This document shows, piece by piece, positions 44,164 through 51,193 of a stretch of 64,000 bases of DNA; the stretch's first letter is position 1, and every line of letters begins with the position of its first letter. A program made the translations under genes and the position numbers. The DNA is from DMER64 sp041654355. Its GTDB lineage: Bacteria > Bacteroidota > Bacteroidia > Bacteroidales > UBA932. The notes under the pieces were generated by a model, which had not been told where the DNA came from, did not search any database, and saw nothing but the letters and a program-made list of their open reading frames with translations. The DNA lies in the NCBI GenBank assembly GCA_041654355.1, contig JBAZDQ010000008.1, positions 6,764-70,763 of the forward strand, in the 5' to 3' direction.

Positions 44164-45228
44164 ATGAAGCGAATTTTATTGATCGCCGTGTCATTGTGTA
44201 TGACATTGACGGTTTCCTTTGCACAGGAAACAATCCGGGTAGATTCTCTGAGTAAAGACAGTACAAAAATACCCACCTATGAGGAATTAACCAGGATGTA
44301 TATCAGGCTGGCTGCTAAAGTGGATTCCGCCAGACAGCGGGCAGTTGAAGATTCAATACTTATTGCACAATTTATTGAGCAAAGCCGTAAGGAAGCCCTG
44401 GCCAATATGCCTGCCCCCAAAAAGCCGACTTTCTGGACAAACTCAGTGTTGTCCCAACTGAACTTTTCCCAGACTTCACTGACTAACTGGGCGGCAGGGG
44501 GTAACAGCTCCATTGCCCTGGGTGGGTATGTTGATGCAAAAGCCAATTACGACAAGAATAACATTAAGTTTCAGAACCGGTTCCAGATAGGTTACGGATT
44601 TGTAAAAATGTTCGGGGATATTCTTAAAAAAACAGACGACCGGGTAACGCTGGATTCTAAATTCGGTTACAAAGCAACGGAAAAACTTTATTTTTCGGCT
44701 GCGTTAGGAGTAAAGACACAAATGGCGAAGGGCTACAAATACACTTCAAGTGACACCACATTGGTATCCCAGTTTGCAGCTCCCCTGTATACGACTTTGG
44801 CCCTGGGTATGGATTACCAGCCTTTTCCATGGTTATCAATGACATTTGCCCCTTTGACAGGAGGTATTGTTGTAGTCCGTGTGCCCCAATTACGCGAAAA
44901 TTACGGAAACAAGCCCGATGAAAGTGTTCGTAAAGAATTCGGGGCCCAGTTGAAAGTGAAGGTAGATAAGGAAGTCTTTAAAAATGTCAAGGTAGACTCT
45001 GAATTGACATTGTTCTCCGATTATCTGAACAAACCCCAGAATATTCAGGTTAACTGGGATCTTTCGGTATCCATGCAGGTAAACAAATTCATGAATGCCA
45101 ACATCCGCACCAACCTGATCTATGATGACAATATAAAAATTGCCGATAAATTCGGAAACAAAGCACCCAGGGTACAATTCAGGGAAGTGCTTTCCATAGG
45201 GCTTTCCTATACCATATCCAATAAATAG
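44164..45228 (+). CDS. DUF3078-family outer-membrane protein
   Basis: 354 aa with a signal peptide ending SFAQ. After a short helical part (about 35-80) comes KPTFWTNSVLSQLNFSQTSL ... NWAAGGNSSIALGG, the DUF3078 signature, then barrel strands (about 110-354). The family is Bacteroidota-specific, predicted to lie in the outer membrane, and has no known function. Confidence 0.9.
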   Translation: MKRILLIAVSLCMTLTVSFAQETIRVDSLSKDSTKIPTYEELTRMYIRLAAKVDSARQRAVEDSILIAQFIEQSRKEALANMPAPKKPTFWTNSVLSQLNFSQTSLTNWAAGGNSSIALGGYVDAKANYDKNNIKFQNRFQIGYGFVKMFGDILKKTDDRVTLDSKFGYKATEKLYFSAALGVKTQMAKGYKYTSSDTTLVSQFAAPLYTTLALGMDYQPFPWLSMTFAPLTGGIVVVRVPQLRENYGNKPDESVRKEFGAQLKVKVDKEVFKNVKVDSELTLFSDYLNKPQNIQVNWDLSVSMQVNKFMNANIRTNLIYDDNIKIADKFGNKAPRVQFREVLSIGLSYTISNK

Positions 45229-45238
45229 GAAATACAAT

Positions 45239-46588
45239 ATGGTTGAACGTGCATTTTATGCAGCGGTTAAAAGATTACTGACGGATCCTGTTGGGGGGGT
45301 GCTGTTGGCTGTAAGCGGGGGTGTGGATTCCATGGTTATGGCGCATCTTTTTATACGCTGGATTAAAACTCCGGAAGGAAGCCGGATCTGTCCCCGGCTA
45401 GCGATCGCTCATATGAATTTTTTGCTCAGGGGAGAAGAAAGTGACCGGGATTGTGATTTTGTGGAAAACTGGGCAAAAGAAAATCATATTCCATTTTACC
45501 GGAAAACAGTACTCACACAGGATTATGCCGCTAAAAAAGGAATTTCCCTGGAAATGGCCGCCAGGGAGCTTCGTTATGAATGGTTTGAAGCTATATCCCA
45601 AAAAGAAAGATTTTCATACACAGCCATAGCACATAACGCTAATGACAAGGCTGAAACCCTGCTGCTTAACCTTGTAAGGGGAACTGGCGTCAGAGGATTG
45701 TGCAGTATGAGAGAAAAGACCGGGAACATCATCAGGCCGCTCCTGGATTTGCCCCGTTCCCTGATAGAAGGCTATGCAAGAGTACACGACGTCCCTTTCC
45801 GGACGGATTCCACTAACCTGGAAACGGATTTTGCACGAAATAAAATCAGGCACCTGGTGATGCCTGTTCTGGAAGAAATAAGTCCCAATGTAGCTGTACG
45901 CTTTGCCAAAAATTCCGGACTTTTTCTGCAAGCACAGCAGGTTCTGGATTCCTATGTAAAAGAAAAATATAAGGATTGCAGCTCTGAAAGGGGCTTTTCA
46001 ATCCCGGCTCTTATGAATCAGGAACATGGGTCTTTTTTGCTTCATGAATTTCTTGCTCCGTACGGGTTCAATCCCTCTCAGACAGAAGCCATATCTGCGG
46101 CTATGGAAGGGCAGAGTGGAAAGCGTTTTTTTTCAGGATCACACACACTCTGGATAGACCGGGGTGAATTGGTGCTCCGGGACCTGGTCGATCCCGGGAT
46201 GTCTGTAGGTGTAACCGTACAACAAACGGATCGCACGCCCGGCTTTGTTATACCCGAGGATCCCAAAACTGCAGCACTCGATGGTGATACACTGGGTTAT
46301 CCCCTGAAAATAAGAAAATGGAAACCCGGGGATAAGTTTATGCCCCTGGGAATGAACGGATTTAAAAAAGTCTGTGATTTTTTGACCGACCTGAAAATTC
46401 CTCTATACCAGAAAAAGGATGTCCACCTGCTATGTTCCGGGGATGATGTTGTATGGGTGATTGGCTACCGGATAGATAACCGTTACAGAATCACCACCGG
46501 GACTACCACGATAATGCTTTTTCATCAAAAGGCAGACGGGCCTGAATCCCTCCGTTTCCCAACAGGTTCTGTATTTGATTGCGAATGA
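45239..46588 (+). CDS. tilS: tRNA(Ile)-lysidine synthase
   Basis: 449 aa. PP-loop SGGVDS at 26-31; HNANDKAETLLLNLVRGTG and the central and C-terminal TilS domains (KFMPLGMNGFKKVCDFLTD near 365) follow. It makes lysidine at position 34 of the AUA-reading tRNA-Ile. The last 86 bp lie antisense to the 3' end of sppA; these final residues (about 420-449) look unlike the family end and may be a read-through extension. Confidence 0.95.
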   Translation: MVERAFYAAVKRLLTDPVGGVLLAVSGGVDSMVMAHLFIRWIKTPEGSRICPRLAIAHMNFLLRGEESDRDCDFVENWAKENHIPFYRKTVLTQDYAAKKGISLEMAARELRYEWFEAISQKERFSYTAIAHNANDKAETLLLNLVRGTGVRGLCSMREKTGNIIRPLLDLPRSLIEGYARVHDVPFRTDSTNLETDFARNKIRHLVMPVLEEISPNVAVRFAKNSGLFLQAQQVLDSYVKEKYKDCSSERGFSIPALMNQEHGSFLLHEFLAPYGFNPSQTEAISAAMEGQSGKRFFSGSHTLWIDRGELVLRDLVDPGMSVGVTVQQTDRTPGFVIPEDPKTAALDGDTLGYPLKIRKWKPGDKFMPLGMNGFKKVCDFLTDLKIPLYQKKDVHLLCSGDDVVWVIGYRIDNRYRITTGTTTIMLFHQKADGPESLRFPTGSVFDCE

Positions 46589-48257
46589 TCGTTTGCGGGT
46601 CTGCCATTACATTTCGTCCGGATAGGTTAATCAGGTCCATGATCCTGAAGGGTTTAGGGTAAACGACCAACCGGTATTCCGTAACACCTGCTTTCAAAGC
46701 TGCATTTCTGATGGCATCGGCAAGGCCTCCTTTTTGATCGGCCAGGCCATTGGTTATGGCATCCGTTCCGGACCAGATCCTCCCGTCAGCCAATCCTTCC
46801 ACAGTCTGCCTGTCCATAGTTCTGTTTAGGGACACGACATCCAGAAAACGGTTATAAGTGGCTTCTACCTGTTCACCTATGATATCCAACTCCCGTTGGC
46901 TTTTACTGTGATAATAGGAATCAAAGTGGCTGAAGGGATGTGTATCTACCGTTTCATTACGGATGTTCAACAAATCGTTCAGTGTCTTTTCACCGTTGAA
47001 AGATATATTGTACACGCCTATAGAGCCGGTCAATGTTGAGGGATTGACATAGATCTCATCTGCTGCGCTGGCTATCCAGTACCCCCCGGAAGCTCCCATA
47101 TCTCCTATGGAAACGATAACCGGTTTCACGTTCCGGGTCAATTGAAGTTCCCGTGCAATGATTGCAGAGGCCAGGGGATCTCCCCCGGGACTTTCTACCC
47201 GGACCACAACGGCTTTGACAGTAGAATCGTTGCGGTATTTTCGCAGTTGTTCCGCATACGTTTCAGCGAAAACCTGCCCCGATCCTTTCCCAAGGGTGAT
47301 ATCTCCCGTGGCGTATAGAAGAGCGATCTTCTCCACGGGGATTTTTTTCGTATTAAGCTGTAAGTGTTGTATATAATCCTGAAGACCGGTCTTTGGGATC
47401 CTCTTTTCAGGTATGCCGTTGTAAACAGAACTCAAGTATGATATAAGCTCATCCTGCGCCCAGAGCTCATCTGCCAACCCGGCTTCCAGGGCCTGTGAAG
47501 CATCGGTCAAAAAAGACCGGTTACAAAGACGATCGATCGAACCTTCTTCCAGATGACGTGCCCGGTCCATTTCCAATGCCCAGTGTCCCCAGACAGACTG
47601 CAGGTATGCTTCCAGCTGCGTTCTTTCGGGATCGCTCATACGGGAAGCAACGAAAGGTTCTCCTCCGCTTTTGTAATTACCGTGTCTGATCACCTGTGCC
47701 TCCAGCCCCAGACGGTCAAACAGGTTTTTGTAATAATTGACATTGACGCTAAAGCCCTGCAGGGTAATTCCGCCTTCCGGGTTCAAAACGATCTTATCGG
47801 CAGCTGTAGCCAGGTAATAGGCCTGCTGAGAATAGAAATCCGCGTAACTGATGACCGGCTTTCCGCTTTGACGGAATACAAGCAATGCGTTTCTGATCTC
47901 TTCAATATGAGACATTTGTGCATCCAGGTATTGAGGCTTCAGACAGATCATCCTGATGGCCGGGTCCTGTGCTGCTGTTTCAATGGCATGAACGATATCC
48001 AGAAAACCCGTTCCTCCCTGTACCGCATTCCATTGAAATGGTAAAAAACCAAATGAAGGAAGTTGTGAGTCCTGCGTTGCCACACCTTTCTCAAAATTGA
48101 TAACCAATACCGACCTGTCCGGAACGCGGGGCGTTGTGCCGCCCAAACCTGCCTGCAGCATACTGGTGACGGATCCCAGAAAAAGAAACAACCCTCCTAT
48201 AAGAACCAGCGCCGTTCCCAACACGACTGCCGCAAAAGTCTTAAAAAAATCTTTCAT
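46503..48257 (-). CDS. sppA: Signal peptide peptidase SppA, 67K type
   Basis: 584 aa from ATG 48257. The long upstream extension of the frame crosses both divergent promoters and is rejected. One N-terminal TM (FAAVVLGTALVLIGGLFLF), then tandem S49 domains. Catalytic Lys196 (HGNYKSGGEPF) and Ser390 (DMGASGGYWIASA) are present with the spacing of the E. coli enzyme. It degrades signal peptides left in the inner membrane, relevant to the many lipoproteins encoded here. Confidence 0.95.
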   Translation of the reverse strand: MKDFFKTFAAVVLGTALVLIGGLFLFLGSVTSMLQAGLGGTTPRVPDRSVLVINFEKGVATQDSQLPSFGFLPFQWNAVQGGTGFLDIVHAIETAAQDPAIRMICLKPQYLDAQMSHIEEIRNALLVFRQSGKPVISYADFYSQQAYYLATAADKIVLNPEGGITLQGFSVNVNYYKNLFDRLGLEAQVIRHGNYKSGGEPFVASRMSDPERTQLEAYLQSVWGHWALEMDRARHLEEGSIDRLCNRSFLTDASQALEAGLADELWAQDELISYLSSVYNGIPEKRIPKTGLQDYIQHLQLNTKKIPVEKIALLYATGDITLGKGSGQVFAETYAEQLRKYRNDSTVKAVVVRVESPGGDPLASAIIARELQLTRNVKPVIVSIGDMGASGGYWIASAADEIYVNPSTLTGSIGVYNISFNGEKTLNDLLNIRNETVDTHPFSHFDSYYHSKSQRELDIIGEQVEATYNRFLDVVSLNRTMDRQTVEGLADGRIWSGTDAITNGLADQKGGLADAIRNAALKAGVTEYRLVVYPKPFRIMDLINLSGRNVMADPQTIIRNQIQNLLGNGGIQARLPFDEKALSW

Positions 48258-48279
48258 ACCTGTAGGATTATTAATTTTA

Positions 48280-48287
48280 CAAAAGTA
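48280..48287 (-). promoter_or_regulatory. -7 box (TACTTTTG) of sppA
   Basis: Exact TAnnTTTG on the minus strand, 22 nt before the sppA ATG. Five bp from the divergent -7 box at 48293. Confidence 0.6.
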
Positions 48288-48292
48288 ACGAT

Positions 48293-48300
48293 TATATTTG
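48293..48300 (+). promoter_or_regulatory. -7 box (TATATTTG) of the HYC_CC_PP-like gene
   Basis: Exact TAnnTTTG, 9 nt before ATG 48310. Confidence 0.6.
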
Positions 48301-48309
48301 CACCCGGTT

Positions 48310-48690
48310 ATGTTAAAAACGGTACATACTTTTTTCTGCATCCTGATGATAAGCACTTTTCTGACAGGATCCGCGGGATTATCCGTACATAGCTGTCTGC
48401 ATGACGGATCCGTCAATCTGCAAATATTTTCTGGAGCGTCTTCTTGCGAAAACCACGATGAAAATTGTTGCAGTACCCGGGTTTATATGATTGATGATCC
48501 GGTGGTGTCTGCCCAGGATCTTCTGAGCGAAGGGTTCCCGGATATTCCGGAACAGGTGCTTTTCTTTACAGAAGGCGTGACCGGTGATCTGCTTGCAGCA
48601 AGTGATCCCTTAGCTGCACGTTCGTTACTTAAGCCGCCTTTGGATATTTCTGTATATCCCGGGGATCAACTTGTTCCGTTGCGTTTGTAA
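48310..48690 (+). CDS. HYC_CC_PP-type small secreted protein, unknown function
   Basis: 126 aa from ATG 48310 with a signal peptide. The pattern His27-x-Cys29, Cys46, the adjacent pair Cys53-Cys54 and a late KPPL matches the HYC_CC_PP family, small Bacteroidota proteins usually encoded just before a TonB-dependent receptor, as here. The vicinal Cys pair and His residues suggest metal or thiol chemistry, but the role is not known. Its stop codon lies within a long hairpin that ends just before the receptor gene. Confidence 0.72.
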   Translation: MLKTVHTFFCILMISTFLTGSAGLSVHSCLHDGSVNLQIFSGASSCENHDENCCSTRVYMIDDPVVSAQDLLSEGFPDIPEQVLFFTEGVTGDLLAASDPLAARSLLKPPLDISVYPGDQLVPLRL

Positions 48691-48744
48691 TGGTCTGTTT
48701 TACAATACGTAAAACAATCTGATCATTATTTACATAAACGCAAC
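48678..48744 (+). promoter_or_regulatory. Long imperfect hairpin before the TonB-dependent receptor gene
   Basis: All 26 bases of 48678-48703 can pair with 48709-48744 in four blocks (9, 4, 5 and 8 bp, one G-U), with right-arm bulges of 2, 4 and 4 nt and an AATAC loop. The outer block is GTTGCGTTT / AAACGCAAC, the inner one TGTTTTAC / GTAAAACA. It covers the HYC stop codon and ends 5 nt before the receptor ATG. No U tract follows, so it is not a standard terminator. Confidence 0.65.
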
Positions 48745-48749
48745 TTACC

Positions 48750-51149
48750 ATGAAATATATCTACATTCTTTATCTTTTTATGCTGCCTTTGTGCCTGAAT
48801 GCACAAACTTATCAGGGAAAAGTTATAATTGCCGGGGAAAACGGCAGCCGGGAACCTGCTGCGGGAGCCGCTGTATACTGGATTCCGTCCGCCCAGGGAG
48901 ATCCTGTGGAAAGCGTGGTCTATACCAACGAAGAAGGGATTTTCAGGATCCGTGCATACAAAGGTTCTTCCGGAATGCTTGCCGCTTCCTACATGGGATA
49001 CATCCCCGATACTTTACAGGCCGGGGTGCCGGATCGTGATCTGGAATTCTTTTTGGCCGAGTCGGCCGGCACACTCAACGAACTGCAGGTGACCGGCCGG
49101 CGGCGGGGAAATTATATTTCCAGCCTTTCTTCCGTAAAAACCGAGGTGATCACCGCGGCAGGCCTTTGCAAAATGGCTTGTTGCAACCTTGCCGAGAGCT
49201 TTGAAAACTCGGCAAGTGTTTCGGTGGGATATTCCGATGCAGTCACCGGGGCGCGGCAGATCCGGCTTTTGGGGCTCAGCGGGAATTACACCCAGATGCT
49301 GGAAGAAAACCGTCCTGCCATGAGGGGGATCCAGGTGCCTTTCGGTCTTTCTTTTGTTCCCGGTCAGTGGCTGGAAAGTATCCAGATAGCCAAGGGAACC
49401 GGTTCTGTAGTAAACGGTTATGAGGCGATCACCGGACAGATTAATATGGAATACCGGAAACCGACCGCACAAATTCCGCTGTTTATTAATCTTTTCCTGA
49501 ACAGCGCGTTGAGGACAGAAGCCAACATTGTTTCTTCGCTGCAGCTGAACGATCAATGGAGTACGGTAATCCTGGCGCACGGTTCGGCTGATCTGATGCA
49601 ACACGATGATAACGGGGACGGTTTTCTGGACGAACCGCTTACCCGTCGCTATTCACTGGCCAACCGCTGGTTGTATGCTCCTGCTTCCGGGATGCAGCTC
49701 CGTTTTGGATTCCGCGGGGTGTACGAAGACAGGAAGGGAGGACAGAAAGACAACGTATGGGTCCTTCCCGGGGAAAGCCGGAAAAATGTTCTGTGGGGAT
49801 CCCGCATCCTGAACAAAGGGATCAATGCGTATGCGAAACTGGGGATCCCTCTGGTGAAGCATGATCACAACCATGGACACGAAGAGGAACACGCACATGA
49901 AGAAGAACACGCCATGGATGGTTTGCTTGATACCGGGCATGCTTATGAGGATGAGGTCACGCATGAAACCGACATCATGCAGGAAAACCACGTGGATCCG
50001 AACATCGCACTGGTGCTGGATTACAACCTGCACAGGCAGGACGCCTATTTTGGTCTGAAGGATTTCAATGCATTGCAACAAGATGTATTCGCCAATGCGG
50101 TCTTTATGTCCAGCCTGGGTGAATATCATAAAATTACTGCGGGTGTGAGTGCTTTGTGGGAAAGTATTGACCAGGTTCTGGTGGACAGATGGCCTGCCGG
50201 CGGGGAGGAATCGTTTGATCTGGGTCGCCGGGAAGGTATTTATGGCGCATACGGCGAATACACGTTGCATTTGGATGAAAAACTGGTTTTCATTGCCGGA
50301 GCCCGGGCAGATTACAATACGCTGTATGGCTGGTTGTTTACCCCGGGTGTCAATCTGCGGTACAATTTCACGGAAGATCTTGTATTCAGGGCCACGGCAG
50401 GCAGGGGTTTTCGTTCTCCTAACTCCATTACCGACAACATAGGTGTACTGTCAACAGGACGCAGGATCCTGTTTGAGGGGACTCCCGGAATGGAACAAGC
50501 CTGGACATACGGGTTAAACCTGACCCTGGGTCTTCCGTTTGGCCGGGAAGGATCTTCTACATTGAGCCTGGAATATTTTCGTACCGATTTTGTCAACCAA
50601 CTGGTAGCCGACCAGGAATTTCTTTCTAATGCCCCGGTGCCGTCTATCCTTTTTTACAACCTGGAAGGACGGTCTTTTACCAATACCTGGCAGGCGGATC
50701 TTACTACGGAACCATTTGAAGGTTTTTCTGTTCTGGCTACTTTCCGCTACAACGATTCCAAAGTAAACCTGAAGGGTCAGGGACTGACAGACCGCCCTTT
50801 GACCAGCAGGTTTAAAGGCGTACTTAATCTACAGTATACAACACCGGCGAACACCTGGGTGTTTGATGTTACGGCACAATTGAACGGTCCGGCAAGAATC
50901 CCTGCATTTGCCGCCGGACAGGAAGACCGCTATTCTCCTGTGTTCCCCATGTTCTATGCCCAGATCACCCGGAAATTCAATAAAGTGGAAGTCTATGCAG
51001 GCGGGGAAAACCTGTTGAATTACCGGCAGCCCGATCCCATAATATCAGCCGATGATCCCTTTTCCGAACGTTTCAATGCGAGTATTATATGGGGGCCTCT
51101 TATGGGAATACGCGTCTATGCAGGAATGCGTCTGACGTTGTTCAGGTGA
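48750..51149 (+). CDS. TonB-dependent receptor with His/Glu-rich loop, probably metal-related
   Basis: 799 aa. Signal peptide (LPLCLNAQ), carboxypeptidase-regulatory-like domain (about 20-110), plug (about 115-235, with TAAGLCKMACCNLAESFENS), barrel ending RLTLFR. An insertion at about 371-417 is packed with His and Glu (HDHNHGHEEEHAHEEEHAM), predicted in an extracellular loop; this, the plug Cys residues and the HYC_CC_PP neighbour point to a transition-metal ligand, perhaps zinc or copper (inference). No SusD partner follows. Confidence 0.88.
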   Translation: MKYIYILYLFMLPLCLNAQTYQGKVIIAGENGSREPAAGAAVYWIPSAQGDPVESVVYTNEEGIFRIRAYKGSSGMLAASYMGYIPDTLQAGVPDRDLEFFLAESAGTLNELQVTGRRRGNYISSLSSVKTEVITAAGLCKMACCNLAESFENSASVSVGYSDAVTGARQIRLLGLSGNYTQMLEENRPAMRGIQVPFGLSFVPGQWLESIQIAKGTGSVVNGYEAITGQINMEYRKPTAQIPLFINLFLNSALRTEANIVSSLQLNDQWSTVILAHGSADLMQHDDNGDGFLDEPLTRRYSLANRWLYAPASGMQLRFGFRGVYEDRKGGQKDNVWVLPGESRKNVLWGSRILNKGINAYAKLGIPLVKHDHNHGHEEEHAHEEEHAMDGLLDTGHAYEDEVTHETDIMQENHVDPNIALVLDYNLHRQDAYFGLKDFNALQQDVFANAVFMSSLGEYHKITAGVSALWESIDQVLVDRWPAGGEESFDLGRREGIYGAYGEYTLHLDEKLVFIAGARADYNTLYGWLFTPGVNLRYNFTEDLVFRATAGRGFRSPNSITDNIGVLSTGRRILFEGTPGMEQAWTYGLNLTLGLPFGREGSSTLSLEYFRTDFVNQLVADQEFLSNAPVPSILFYNLEGRSFTNTWQADLTTEPFEGFSVLATFRYNDSKVNLKGQGLTDRPLTSRFKGVLNLQYTTPANTWVFDVTAQLNGPARIPAFAAGQEDRYSPVFPMFYAQITRKFNKVEVYAGGENLLNYRQPDPIISADDPFSERFNASIIWGPLMGIRVYAGMRLTLFR

Positions 51150-51162
51150 GTCTTATTTTGGA

Positions 51163-51170
51163 TATATTTG
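51163..51170 (+). promoter_or_regulatory. -7 box (TATATTTG) of the GH9 gene
   Basis: Exact TAnnTTTG, 23 nt before ATG 51194; TTG at 51138-51140 with a 22-nt spacer is a poor -33 candidate. Confidence 0.55.
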
Positions 51171-51193
51171 CAGTAATTGCAAAAAAAAGGCTT

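Noticed and set aside
48258..48416. N-terminal extension of sppA
   Set aside because: It crosses both divergent promoters and the HYC gene; the TM segment and a good start lie at 48257.
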